A stretch of DNA of 64,000 nt from Golubevia sp. BC0850 (Eukaryota; Basidiomycota; Exobasidiomycetes; Golubeviales; Golubeviaceae). Under the pieces are notes generated by a model. That model worked only from the letters and a program-made list of their open reading frames with translations, searched no databases and had not been told where the DNA came from. Made by a program: the position numbers and the translations under genes. The stretch lies in the NCBI GenBank assembly GCA_012976225.1, contig JAAVVG010000004.1:124001-188000 (forward strand), in the 5' to 3' direction. The number at the start of each line of letters is the position of its first letter. Position 1 is the first letter of the stretch. Below are positions 22,001 to 35,490 of the stretch, in pieces.

Positions 22001-24364
22001 ATGCTAGCATTGAAAAGGTCCTCAAGTATCGCAGCTTCAAATTCGACTTTAATCAGCAAAGCAACTTGGAATCCAGTGGAAATCTCTTTAAGGTCACCTC
22101 GCAATCGTAATGCTTTCCAGACATTCAGGCCTTTTTCTCAGTCGATTAGATTGCAGAGTCGACCAGTCGATATAGATAGTGGGAATGGTACGCGTGCCGT
22201 AGACGCAAGAGTCGTTGGTGAGTTCAAGTCAAGCAAAGCAAACGTGGCAGAATTGGGGAGGGAAGAGAGAGAAGAGGCAGAATCCAAAGGAAGCTCCCTC
22301 CACCTCTAGATGAGATACTTGTCATTTCTGATAAATTGGATCCTCTTGGAACGAGATCCGTAAGGCAGTGTAGAGATAGATGAGAGGAGAGGCAGCTCAC
22401 ACCGCCAAGGGAATGAAAGCATTGCCTTCAAATCTCCATCTTCTCTCTTTCAGTCGAAATTTCTTGCTCTGGGTTGTCAGTCCTGACTATCGTTCGATCT
22501 TTCTTCTTTTTCACTCTTTTCCTTCTCGCAGGCTTAGTCAACACGTCTCAATTACCCAACTGCAAACCTCTCCTTCGAAGCTCCCTTATCTCCCTTCCCT
22601 CAATCCGACGCTCTCTACCCTTCTGCTCAACAATACCCTCGATTTCAATCTCTTCAACATCAGCCTCATCAATTCGAACTTTCACCTCTTCTTCTCATCG
22701 TCGATTCAGTCCTTCGATTAATCAACAATCCTCAACCTCAACTTCAAACCGACAGCGCCCACCTTTCGAGTTCCTGGTTGGTTATGCCTTCGCTGGAAAG
22801 CCAAGAGGAGGAAGAGAAGACAAAGAATCCGATTCACAGGATCCAGAATCGAATTCCAAAGACAAAGGAGGACCAAAGGAGATCGGATTTCCACCTGACA
22901 GCGATGTTGGAAGATGGAGAGATTCACTTTTAGGTGGAGGAGAAGCAGGAGAAGATGCTTTGATGTGTGCTGGAATGGGTCTTCAAACTGAATTCACATC
23001 TAAATCTCAGGAGAACGAGGATGGACCTATCTTAGAAGGAGGAGATGTGGTTTTAGGAGTCGCAGATGGAGTTGGAGGTTGGGTAGAAAGTGGAGTTGAT
23101 CCCTCCCTTTTCTCTCAAGCTTTGATGTACCATGCTACTAGGAAAGCTGCTAATCATTATGCTTGTCCAGATAGGGTCGAAGATTTAGCAACTGAAGGTG
23201 TTAGCTCTACTTCTTCGTCAGCTCCATCATCTCCTTCTTCCTCTTCTTCATCAAATTCAAGCTCCTCTTCGACCTCAAATTCAAGCACAGATGCAACTTC
23301 AATTTCTGATTCTTCTCATCCTGGATCTCCAATCTCTCTTCTTCAATATGCTTATGATAAGGTCTTGGAAGAAAAGCTCGTAGAAGCAGGTTCTGCAACT
23401 GCCTGCATCGTAACTCTAGATTCTACCAAAGGTGTCCTACGTTCAGCGAATCTAGGAGATTCAGGATTTCTGATTTTGAGGCAAGGGTCAGGAATAAATA
23501 GTCATGCTCAGGCTCTGCCGAAGGAACAAGTAGGTGGAGTTCAAAGAGAAGACAAGGACACTCCAGTTGGACCTGGAGGAACATTACCAAGTGCTGCGAC
23601 TCGTACTCTAGCTAGAGGTAGAAGACCTTCGGAAGGAGTTCTTTTTGCTTCAGCTCCACTTCAATTGGGTTTCAATTGTCCGCTTCAGTTAGCTAAACTA
23701 CCAAAACATCTAGCTCAAGAAGGAAGTATTAGTAACGTTCCTGATGATTCAGCTCTTTGGGAATGCAGGTTGAGAGATGGAGATATCGTGCTGTTAGGAA
23801 CTGATGGGCTTTTCGATAATGTTCACCAAAGTGTGAGTAAGTGAAGCTATGCTTGATCTTAACAAGCGACCCGCTTGTCTCATCTTCGTTTTCCCCTTTC
23901 GTGTCCACAGGAAATCGTTCAGCTGACGCGCTTCATCAGGGAGAAGCACCACTCCGCCTGGATTGCCAAACACGGGAAACCAGGATCAAGCAAAACCTCC
24001 TCAGATTCAAGTTCCAACCCAACCACTCTAATCTCCTCAACGCCAGACAAGTCATCAACGCCGACTTTGGATTCAGACGGTCTGATCATGGATGAATTAG
24101 CTGAAGAGAGAGCTTTCATTGAGGTTCTAGCTCACAATCTAGTCGAATACACTAGAATGTGTCAATTCTCTCAGACTAAGAAATCTCCTTTCGAGAGAGA
24201 GGCTGAGAAATATGGCATCAGATATCCAGGTGGAAAGGTAAGCTTCGAGATCAACTTTTAACTTCTCAATTTCCAAGATCCTGACTTGATTTCTCTGCCT
24301 TTTTCGACTCTCTTTTCAGGTCGACGATGTTGCCGTTTGTCTGGCTCTCGTGAAGGAACGCTGA
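22001..24364 (+). CDS. PTC7: Mitochondrial PP2C-type protein phosphatase Ptc7
   Basis: Four exons, 22001-22217, 22532-23832, 23911-24237 and 24320-24364, give 629 residues. The N terminus (MLALKRSSSIAASNSTLISK, later FRPFSQS) looks like a mitochondrial presequence. The PP2C core shows VLGVADGVGGW near residue 250, SANLGDSGFLILRQG near 378, GDIVLLGTDGLFDNV near 495 and the C-terminal VDDVAVCLALV. These carry the aspartates that bind metal in this family. Yeast Ptc7 dephosphorylates Coq7 and regulates coenzyme Q synthesis. The core carries a polyserine insert of about 45 residues (23200-23320) and a further loop in exon 3. The first intron is long (314 nt), but no other ATG precedes the core, so exon 1 is needed. 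It is longer than yeast Ptc7 (343 residues) because of these low-complexity parts. Confidence 0.93.
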
Positions 24365-24724
24365 GTACCCTCTAGATTTCTACCATAGACTTTCGCTTTG
24401 AACCTTAATCTCCACAATCATTCGCTTTCTGCTCTTTCTATACTGTATACACACAATTCTCTCATGTACTGTACACGTATTCCCACATCTTCTGCCAGAG
24501 TGACTCGCTCGACTTGACGACGCAAGCTCATTGTCAAGAATCATTTTTTCTCCGCAAAAGCCAGTGACTTCAATTGTTTTTGGAAAAGATGACGTTTATT
24601 GAAACAGAAAAATGAGCAAGTCTAAACAACGTGGAGAGTGAGTATTTAACAAATTAACAAGAACCACGAATTTTCCCTTTCATCCTTCTTTCACATTTGA
24701 GGGGCTTTACTCCACTTCGATCCC
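24365..24724. other. Convergent 3' flanks of PTC7 and acyl-CoA oxidase
   Basis: About 360 bases between two converging stops. It is AT-rich near 24540-24660 and presumably carries both 3' UTRs and polyadenylation sites. I see no gene or strong hairpin. Confidence 0.4.
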
Positions 24725-27693
24725 TCACAACTTAGGTCTTGGAAGAGTGTCATCCATATCCAAGGTTTCCAAATCATTGATATCGACGTTCCATCTTGTT
24801 GAGTTAAGAGGTTCTCTAATAGCAAAGTCGAACAACGATTCATAAACCTTTCCGTCTGATCTACCTAAAGCAGAGTTCAAGACGTAATCTGGAACAGCGA
24901 AAGCGTCGACTAGACCAACGGCTTGAGGTCGGATCTCTGACATTAATTCTTGAACCTTTGAAGCTAGAAGGTGGAATTGTTTGGAGGTGATGTAACCCGA
25001 AGCGAGGAAATCGGCTCCTTCTTGTTCCATGGTGCTGGGAGAGAGAGAGAAGCAAATTAGAAAAACCAAGGTCAGAATAGGATCGAGACAAAGCCCTGAG
25101 CCTCTTCAATGAAAGAAAGGACTCACTGGCAACAGAAGAGAAGGTAAACCTTTTGCATGATTTGTCTCAAGGCGTGGGACATGTTGAGCTTGTCATCTTT
25201 TAGAATGGCCATGGAGAAGTTCCTGACCAAAAGGTATTGAGAATGAGCCTTGGAACACTTGTAAAGCTCTACTAGAAGGGAGTTCCAAGAACGCTTGTCA
25301 TCATCACGAAGAGCCAAGGTCTGCTCAGTGAGGTAAGCAGCACGATGTCCGAAAGCGTTGCAGAAGAAGATTGGGTCGTAGAGCTGTGAGATCAAGGGGG
25401 ATGAAGTAGGGAATGGGGAATGTAAGCAAGAGCGAAGAAGAAAAACAAAGAGCTGAGAGAAGAAGGAATGCTACTCACGTCTCCGCTGTGAGAAATGTTG
25501 GAGGTCTCGTTTCCGTTGTCGAGGTAACGAATCATGTACTCGGTGGTGATGTTCTTATCAGCCTTGCTTCTATCCTTCTTGAGAGTTCGCATCTGCTTGA
25601 AGAGATATCTTGTGCATCTGTAGGTGGGGAGAGAGTGTGAGAAATGAAAGACGGAAAGGGGGGGAAAGAGAGAGTGAGAAATGAAAGACAGAAAATGGAA
25701 CATCCAAGTGTCCACGTCTGAAAACAAAGAACATGCCTCTAAATCTTCTCTAGACTCACTGCTGGGTCAGCATGTAGCTATCCCCTTCCCATGTGACGTT
25801 TGGAACTAGAGGAAGAGGAAGGATATCAAAAGAGGGAGTATGGGTCAGCGAGGAAAAAAGAGGGAAACCTCTTCCTCAACTCACGATAGTCGCTGTAGAA
25901 GCTTCCTAGACCACTAGCCAAACTGAAACCATGACCACCACAAGCTCTTCTACATTCCTCAATAGCACTTGCAGCCATAAGAGTACAAAGAGATTTCAAT
26001 CCCGAAGAACTAGCATGAGTATCAGCTAACAATGACAAATCACCACCTTCAACCAAGCTCTGATTTTCATTGTATAGGTTAAACATGAACTTTGAAGTGT
26101 AATGAAAAGCGAAAGCTTGAGCTAAGATTGGGAATAATCTGTACTGGACCATAGTGTAATCCAAAACCTGAGTTTCAATAGCTTTACCCTGCTCATCATA
26201 TTTTGGAGCATCTCTATCAGCGAATTGCCTTCTGACAGCACAATATCTAATAGCAACAGTTGCGGATCTCATTAATACACTTCTGGCATCTTGAACAATG
26301 TTGGCTCTAACCTGTTGACAGAGAAGGGAAGAAATGGCATCGAAAGGAGGCATGAAGAGGTCAGTGAACGATCAGAGCACAGAGAGAGAAAGAAAGGAGA
26401 GATTTACCCAAGTGAGAGTTCCATAAGCCAAAGCAGCTGACTTTGGTTTGTTATAATGTCCAGTTTCAGCATCGACTGATGAATACCTTGCCAACATGTT
26501 GAAGTGTGGAATTTTTAGATGGCTCAATAACATGAATCCATTGTCTGTAGTTTGATAACCGAATTTAGGTCCGATGTCTCCAATGGTACATCCTGGTAGA
26601 GGATCACGAGTCTTAATATCTCTGATGGGAACCACGAAAGGATGAGGTCCCATGTTCTTTCCATCTAGAATCAGACGAGCCATAACGACTGCGTGAGTAG
26701 CAGATCTTCCTAGACCTCCAATCCACCACTTGGAAGCAGTCATGCTTGGTCTGAGAAAGGGGAGAAAACCGGAAAGATAGGCATAAGTAATATTCGATAA
26801 GTGTTAATCTCCGTCTCTACTTACGAGTGAATGTCGAAAGTCTTTGATTCTTTGTCGTAAGTAGCAGTGGTTTCGATTCCTTGAACGTTAGAACCATGAC
26901 CCTGACAGGTGGAAATGAGAAAAGCAGGGTGGAGGAATGAGTGGGTGGAAAGGCCCGCGGGTACATCTCTGAGTTGGATTACTCACCAACTCAGTCTGAG
27001 CGTAACATCCGATGATCTCGTACTTTTGAGCAGGTTTCAAGAAAGCCTCCCTTTGCTCGTCAGTACCCTGGTTCTCCAAAGTGGTGAGGAACATTCTGAT
27101 TAGGTGGAGAGAGGACAGGGTTCAAGTCAGCAGGAAGCGGGGAGAGCGAATGGGAGTCCGAGCTCCAGCCAAGGATGGAGACATAGTGGAGAGAATGGTA
27201 ATTCTTGTTATTCAACACCCAAGTAAACTCCATGTACTTGCAATCCACGGAATGAGCTGTTCCGAGTCTACCCTTGTCCCCATCTCTCACAATCTTCCCT
27301 TCCTCCACGCTCTGTCCATACTCACGACTTATGTAAACCGAAAGGACCTGGAGTATCCATTAAAGCTTCAGACATAGCATTCTCTTCTTTACCCCAAGAG
27401 TTCTCAGCAGCTAACTGAGCCAATCTCTTGTCCTTTGTCAAAGCAGCTCTGAATTTGTCAGTCCTTCCAAGGTAATGAATCTTACTCTTGTCGAAGGCAC
27501 CTGATTCATCATTTGAGAGTAATTCGACCATTGCGGCTCTCTTTTGAAGGTAATCATCTCCGTGAATGTAAGATGCTAAGTCTGAAGAAGAGAAGGAAGC
27601 TTTCTTACGTTCGATCTCTAAGAGTTGAGATCCTGTCAAACCGGTGGTGACTGGTAAGTCTGGTAGATTGACGTATTTGGGTGGTGGGGCCAT
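24725..27693 (-). CDS. POX1: Peroxisomal acyl-CoA oxidase
   Basis: Nine exons, 27693-27326, 27095-26987, 26901-26825, 26750-26408, 26311-25885, 25805-25760, 25617-25479, 25383-25127 and 25034-24725, join in phase to 691 residues, the usual family length. Landmarks in order: GPFGLHKSMF, IIGCYAQTELGHGSNVQGIE (FAD/substrate region), ASKWWIGGLGRSATHAVVMA, RYCAVRRQF, ACGGHGFSLASGLGSFY, LPNVTWEGDSYMLTQQ and NAFGHRAA. The enzyme catalyses the first, H2O2-producing step of fatty acyl-CoA beta-oxidation in peroxisomes. The C terminus is PKL, a variant of the SKL peroxisomal signal. Intron 1 (230 nt) and intron 6 (142 nt) are the longest here. A promoter of about 650 bases precedes the ATG. Confidence 0.96.
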
Positions 27694-28345
27694 GATTGAT
27701 GATTGATTAGGATAGAATTCAGAGGATTAAGGAAGGGAGAGGTAGAAGGCGGGAGGAGTTGGGAAAAGGGAAGAGGTCTCGGTTTTATATGCTCGAACCA
27801 TAATGAAACCGAGAAGTAAGCGGAGCCGGAAGGATTCTCATTCGCCTTCCAAATTTCACTCATCCTCACTTTTGACCATGTATATCTATTTGATCCTTCT
27901 TAGTCCTTGCGACCGTACACACCTTCATCAATCTTCCCAATGGAAGAGATATGCCCGAGTAAGCAAGAATAGACCCTCTCTCTCTCCCATTCTTCCTCCT
28001 ACTCTTATCCACCGGGAGACCAGTAAACGAAGGTCGCTTTTGAAGTGCTAAAACCCTGAAATTACAGAAATTTTTATTTCCTCTAACGGCCAAAGTAGTA
28101 TCTGTCGCGTCTTGGAGCAGAAGGACACTAGTTCTCCGTCTGAAACCGAAAGAGCGTCGTATTAGATGTAAACAAGTAAGATGGGGAGACAGACGCAAAG
28201 CTAGACCAAAGAGAGAGAAAGCAGAGAAAGGTCCAGTAAATGTTCGGGTAGATTGGAAATCAAGAAAGGTTTGACAGAGACCGGAGAACTTCTATATCAA
28301 AGCAAAAAAAAAGCGAGCCTAGAGTTGGAAAGGAAAGCCAAAAAT
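27694..28345. promoter_or_regulatory. Acyl-CoA oxidase upstream region and chitin deacetylase 3' flank
   Basis: About 650 bases. The oxidase lies on the minus strand, so 27694 upward is its leader and promoter. Both reading frames found in it are unspliced shadows. No oleate-response-like element could be identified with confidence. 28200-28345 is A-rich and is taken as the 3' flank of the chitin deacetylase. Confidence 0.35.
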
Positions 28346-30149
28346 CTAAACAAGTTCCAGTAGACAGATGGCGAAGACAGTAGCGAAAATTAAGTAGATG
28401 GTGAAAGATTCCTTTGTAGATTGAGCACCTCCACTAGTTTGATCTTGTTGAGAACCGAAAGTGGTGGAGGCAACAGCTGAAAATGAAGTTTTCGAGGTGG
28501 CTTGATTGACTTGCTCTGGAACTTGAAGAGCTTGAGGGGAGGTAGAATTTGAAACTACCATGTCAGTCTGATCGGTAGTAGGAGACTTCCCATCCACCGA
28601 GTTTGAATACCAGCTTGTTTCGGACATATCTGGAATTGACTTTGGAACCCAGGCAAGACCTTCGAGTTGGGGATAGTAAGTCTTGAAGTGATTGACAGAG
28701 TAGCTCGTTAGTTCATGTTCTAAGATGATCAAACCTTCTGTACGGTTCGATTCTTGAATGAAAGTTTGAAGAGCGTTAGAGATTGAGTCTTCCGTTTCAC
28801 CTGGATCCTCCCCAGGACAGCTTGAAGATCCATCAGGATTGGTACACCAATCGCTGAAGAGAGAGAAAATATAAAGGTTGGTCAGTCGAGAGCCTATCTA
28901 TGAAGAAGGATCTACTTGTTGTAACTTACTTTGAGTCCTCATTCCAAAGAATGGTGATCAGACCGAAGACGTTCTCGGCGCTGCGGTGTCGACGAGAGGG
29001 GAAAGATTCGATTTCAGTCTCCAAGTCAAAGCCGATTTGATCGTTTCATTACCTACATAGCTCTAACACGATTATCAGTGTCCCCGTAAGGTGGACGCAT
29101 GGTGTTTGGTACTAGTCCGGTGTAGTCGAAGATGACCTCTGGCGTAAAGGAAAGTGGAAGAGGGGAGCCACTCAATCGACAGCCGAGCACTCCATCAACT
29201 TCACTAAAGTTACTCACGCATGGTCCATCCCAATTCAGCAACGATCTGTTCATCACTTAGAGTGGTCAAGTAGGGGTGCGACCAGCTGTAGATGAGATGA
29301 GAGAGAAAGAGGAGGTCAGCGCTTACTCGAACGACTTTTTAACCTCAACCCACTTTCGAGACTCGGATTAAATGGATAACAAATGCAACAAATCTGTATA
29401 GAGCGCTATCTAACTCACGTATGAACAGCGAACTGCTGATTACCCCCTTCAGCTGCTTGTTGAATCGCGTCGGAATAGTCCAGCACGTTGCTACCAAGTA
29501 GGAAATGAGTACTGCTTTGGTTGTTCGAGCTCAAGAAGTTGTAGAGATCAGACGAAGCCTCAGTTGGTCCATCGTCAAAGCCTGAGACAGGAGAGAGACA
29601 GCAAGAGGAGAGAGACCAGAGAGACAGGGAGAGGGACGAAGAAGAAAAAAAGGGGGGGGGGAAGAAAGAGAGAGTCAGAGAGAAAAGCGATCAGCAAACG
29701 TTTGCCTTTCTTTCTGGGAAAGACCTCTGAAAGTAGACTCACTGATTCCGATGACGTTCTTGGGAGCTGTGTAAATGTCATGGGCACCGTAACACTTCGA
29801 AATTGTCCAAGAACAGAGATCCGGGTCGGATCCCACATTGTCAGAGTAACTGATGTCTCCATTGTTGTTGGTAGAAGGAGAAAAGTCTGGGATCTTCCCG
29901 GCAGCTTTGTGAGGGGATAGATTGGAGGTAATGTGAGTGAGCAAAAGAGACAAGGGGGGAAGGAAGAAGCCCATCCAACTCACATTTGGCTGAATTGAGA
30001 GCATCAGTCCATGATTGAGGAGTTAAAGAAATGTCTGGAACCTCGTCTGAGGCAGGGTACTGAGAGTCGCCTCTGCGTTGAAAGTTTAGAGGGGAGGCGG
30101 AAGAGAGCGTGGTGATGAAAAGGAAAACTGGAAGTTGTTGCAGTTTCAT
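28346..30149 (-). CDS. Secreted, probably GPI-anchored chitin deacetylase (CE4)
   Basis: Seven exons, 30149-29984, 29904-29743, 29581-29419, 29285-29218, 29138-29057, 28980-28930 and 28853-28346, give 399 residues. A signal peptide opens the protein ([20 protein letters not shown]). The NodB deacetylase shows motif 1 SFDDGPTE, motif 2 HTWSHP and motif 3 [10 protein letters not shown], which carry the metal-binding Asp/His-His and catalytic residues of carbohydrate esterase 4. The C terminus has a Ser/Thr-rich linker, a small-residue site (TSGGAQS) and a hydrophobic end ([16 protein letters not shown]), typical of a GPI signal. It converts cell-wall chitin to chitosan. The donor of exon 5 overlaps an in-frame TAG, so intron retention would truncate the protein right after motif 3. 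Intron 2 holds a 10-base poly-C run on the coding strand. Confidence 0.95.
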
Positions 30150-30959
30150 GATGGAAGAGAGAAAAGTTGTGGAAGAAGAAGGACAAGAAGAAGAAGAAGA
30201 AAGGGGATGAGAAAGAGACGAGGTTGAGTGTCAGAGAAGGAAGAAGAGAGGATCAATCAAACGTCTCAGTTTCATAGAAAGTGCGGATGAAGAAGAGGGG
30301 TCTGACACTCATTAATTGACATGGCCGACGAGATAAGGCTCAACCCTACGGTATCATGCGGAATCTTCTACTCACTCTGCCATTGATTGGAGTATGGCTC
30401 AGTAAAATTAAATCGCGCAGGGAAACAGGGGTAGAACTTCAAACGAAGGGGTCAGAACTCTCCCCTGAGATCTTGCGGTCGCAACGGGGATCTCTGTAAC
30501 AGCGGAAGAGTTGGGTATAGTAAGAAAATATAGCTAAAAGTTTAGTCCGAGACGTCTGAACTTGAGGAAGACTTTCATGTTGAATGACTCTCAATCAGAG
30601 AGGGGCAAACGTCTGCAGGACTCCCCCGTACCCTAGGATCCTCAGGTTCTTTTCAATGAAGAATCAAAACTGAGAGCCAACTTAATTAGCTCAGAAAATA
30701 CCGTGATTTCAGAAAAGTCGCCGAGCTGGGGATCCTGTGCGACTCTACTGAGAGCGCTGAGGTGAGATGGACAAGGGATTCGAAAATAGAGTTGACACTC
30801 GACGCTCGCCGAATGTTCAGACTATCATTCAGAACTCTAATGAAGACTGGGAAAAAGAACAGAATCCGACTCGTATGCGAGCTTTGAAAACAAAATACAT
30901 CAGAACGAAATCAGGCGAAATAGAAACGACGAATCCGATCATCTTAGACTTCTCTTACT
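30150..30959. other. Intergenic region upstream of chitin deacetylase
   Basis: About 810 bases with no believable coding frame. The right-hand part is the deacetylase promoter in minus-strand reading only up to roughly 30450. The part near 30900 is AT-rich and should contain the 3' end of the F-box gene. One 80-codon plus-strand frame at 30767 overlaps the end of that gene and is rejected. Confidence 0.35.
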
Positions 30960-32641
30960 CTACATTCCCTGCAAGACACCATTACTCTTCAATCCAGCCA
31001 AATGTTTAGCCAGCCACCTGTTCATCTCTTCACTCGAGTTTGAAGTATCCTCTTCCTCTTCGATCTCATCATCGTGTTGAATCATCGAAGAGCCTGAATC
31101 ATTTGGGTCCATTTCGTCAAAACCTGAACTCAAAAAGCTTTCTCCAGGTAAGTCATCTGATTTCGGATTAGGTCTGAGGATGACCGATGATTCGAAGGGG
31201 TGTTCTAGGACTGAATCGTCTTCTTGAAGAGTCGATCTTAAAGACTTGATGACAATCTCTCTGCCTTCTCCTTCAAATCTGATCCTCGAACGATTTAGAA
31301 CACCGTCCATAGCCCCATTATGGCCGACTTTAACTTCGACTAAACTATCCCTGTGAGTGTAAAGTAGACGTCCGAATGCAGCTCTCAAATCTTCCTCTTC
31401 GTCCATCTCTTTGACTTCGACATCTACAATCTTTAAACCCTTGCCTCCAGATCTCTTTTCGAAGACATGCAGCCCCTTGATAGTCTCCTCTAAACCACCT
31501 TGAAACCTGAAATTCTCGAAGAGCTCCGTTCCAAACCCGCCTCTCAAATATCCGCAGCTGTTGGAAAGATTGAGAAGCTCCTTCGATCCGCAGAAGGGTA
31601 CGATCTTGGAGCTGATGATCGAAAGAGGGAGCCTCTTGAAGATCGAAGAGGAGGAGTACTGCGATTGTAAAGTTGAGAGAGATTGCTTGTTGATGGACAG
31701 AGAACGAAGAGTTGATGTTGTAGATGGAGTAAACCTCGAGGTAGAAGACGTCGAAGATGAATGTGTCAAGAGTTGATTCTTAGAGTGAAGTCCAATCGAA
31801 GCTTCTGTGTGGTGCATCGCAATCGCGAGGTGAGTCTGAGCGAGTCTCAAGTGGCACTGTCAGGAAGTATGGCAGAAGAGATCGAGAATATCAGCTTCTC
31901 ACCTACAGAGCATGATGAAGTCTCAGCAACAAACTTTGGAGAACAGGGTCTATCGAGTCAGACCTTGACAATGTACTCACCTCGGGATCATTCCTCTTCA
32001 ATCTCTGAGCTCTCTTCGCATCATCAAAGGCTCCGAAGATGTCATTCTTCTTTCCTTTGACAGAGCTTCTGAGAAGCAAGAAAGGAGTAATATCTGTGTT
32101 TTCAGCTTCTATGATCTTATCGACCCAATAGAGGAAAGGGAAGAAGAAGAGTGAGACATGGGAAACTCGGCTTGGGAAAGCAGGCTTTCACTCTCAAAAG
32201 GCTCACCTCGTTACACATTCTCTCAGAAGTCTTCCAATCCATTCTCTCAAATGATTCTCTAGCATCCTTCAAGAGATGCTCGAACTTCAGAACGTTGCTA
32301 GCTGATCGAGTGATGATCTCGCTTTTAGTCGCTTTGTGACCTTTCCCGCCGCTGCCACTGACTTTTCTGGTCTTAATAGAAAGGGAGACATTCTCAATAT
32401 CGGAGGCAGTGGAAAAGTTTCTTTTGTTGGAGGACGAATTGTAAGATGAAGAAGGGTCGACTATTAGAGACAAGGGTCTTCGGGGAGGTCCTAGACATAG
32501 TTGAGGTTGACGAGTCTTACGTCTTGGATTTGAGATGGATACCGAAGCATTAGCAGTTGCATTGACATCGAAGTTGGATCTGAAAGAGCTTGAGGTGTTG
32601 GAGAGAAGGGAAAACGAGGTGTTTTGATTGGAAGTTGACAT
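30960..32641 (-). CDS. TPR plus F-box protein, Dia2/Pof3-like
   Basis: Three exons, 32641-32207, 32115-31981 and 31856-30960, join to 488 residues. The first 95 residues are Ser/Asn-rich and basic. Residues around 110-205 look like tetratricopeptide repeats (LLKDARESFERMDWKTSERM; DIFGAFDDAKRAQRLKRND; CHLRLAQTHLAIAMHHTEAS). Near residue 260 an F-box-like segment follows (FKRLPLSIISSKIVPFCGSK, then ELLNLSNSCGYLRG). TPR then F-box is the order in S. cerevisiae Dia2 and S. pombe Pof3, SCF subunits linked to replication forks, but those continue with leucine-rich repeats. Here only about 200 divergent residues with an acidic end remain. The substrate of the putative SCF complex is unknown. Domain calls are by eye; the F-box is the weaker of the two. 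Confidence 0.68.
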
Positions 32642-33112
32642 TTGAATGTAGGTTTGGAAGAGTTGTTACGTTGTTGTGGAAGTTGAAATGTACGACCTGG
32701 AGAACTTGAAATTTCGAAAAGGGGAAGCGTTGAAAAAGGAGGAGTGGAAGGAAGGAAAGGAAGGAGGGAAGGAGAAAGAGTGAGGGATAGAGAATCATCG
32801 AACATTTTCAGTCACGTGCTGGTTCCTCTCTTCCTTCTCTCTTTTACTCTAAAAGAGATTCTACCAAGTGATAAGATCCACAATTGTACAGTGCGTACGT
32901 ACTTGGCCAGAGTCATCCAGTATTCCAGAAAGGTAGAGGCACTGTATCGAGACTCGAGATCCCTTGAAGAGGTGTTCTTTTCGAAGCATCACTCCTGTAA
33001 ACCATCCCAATATACAGATCCCTCCTTTGATCAGGTGCGTAGATGTTTGAATATTCCAATGACTTGAGAGGAGATGACCTATCGAAAGATTCGTACCCAA
33101 CTCGAGGGTAAG

Positions 33113-33845
33113 TCAGAAATTAAGATCTAACGATGCCTCATAACCTGAGAATAATCTCTCCCAGCTTAATTTGGTCAACTCTTTATGAAACAACTCCATG
33201 TCGAAACCATTTAATTTTCCTTTTCCTCCGCCTTGACTTGTTCTATCCTCAAGGATTTGTAACATCTTCTTTTCTCTGTCGTCTGCAGCCCTCAAGACCT
33301 CAGTGACCTATTTCATCTCTTCCAGATGAATTAAACCAGGCTTTGAAGTACTGAAATTCGTGGCCTGAGAGCATACCTGAGAGAGCGATAAGGACAGAAG
33401 ATTGAAAGCCAAGGTTGGCGAAGTGGAAGAAGGAATTCTCTCGAGAGAAAGAAGATTGCAAGTCTGCCACCGGAGTGCCTGTTCGTTCGAGAGAAAGGAG
33501 TGTGAGGGAATATCAAGTTCAAAAGGAAGTTCGCCATCTTAAAAGAGAGTTCAATAAGATGGAATAAAGTCTGCGGCTGCTTACCTTGACCTTCTTCGCC
33601 ATCTCGTCTACCTCCTCGCTCCCTCCCATCTGACTTGATTGATTCATTTTTGCTCCTAGAACGATCTGCAAGTCATCAACTTCTTGATTAGAAGAGCTGG
33701 AGAGGAGTAGAACTCCCGGATAACCCGTTTTGATAATTTCACTGAGACCGAGTTGCTTTGAACCCGACTTCAAGAACGAGATCTTGGTTGAAGAGAGAAT
33801 GTAATGCATGACGAACAGACATCTTGAGGATGGAAAATTCGACAT
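33113..33845 (-). CDS. Small spliced gene, unknown; weak resemblance to XLF/Nej1
   Basis: Four exons, 33845-33743, 33665-33585, 33537-33377 and 33307-33113, keep frame through three introns of 47-77 nt and give 179 residues. Downstream parts read ELPFELDIPSHSFLSNEQAL, then TLAFNLLSLSLSQVTEVLRA followed by an Asp/Glu/Lys helix. That is a pattern of LPF strand, then long helix, then short C-terminal helix (ELTKLSWERLF). It recalls the C-terminal half of XLF/Nej1, the end-joining factor, but the head domain is not evident, so this is only a hint. The first two exons could be read in another frame (SEIIKTGYPGVLLLSS), so the N terminus is unsure. It lies 263 bases from the H2B stop, on the same strand. 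32642-33112 is its 3' flank and the F-box promoter. Confidence 0.42.
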
Positions 33846-34108
33846 ACACCGAAAGAGCGAGATGCAAGCGGTGAACTGGTGACTTGGTGGGAAGGAAGAG
33901 AGAGTGCACCCGCATCGACTCGAAGCTCGAAGTCGAATGAGATGCTCTAAAGTCAAACACAGATCATCGAGAAGTGAGATATTGTGAAAAGATAAAATTA
34001 CAACGAGTCATCAGTAGAGGATAGCGCGCGCACTACAATGAATGAGGATGAAAGTACAAGATAACAGAAAAGAGAACAAGTAAATGAGAGAGAAGAAAGC
34101 GACCAAGT

Positions 34109-35490
<1,382 letters not shown>

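Noticed and set aside
29575-29862. Leu/Phe-rich minus-strand frame that looks like a membrane protein
   Set aside because: It crosses intron 2 of the chitin deacetylase; the hydrophobic look comes from the pyrimidine-rich intron.
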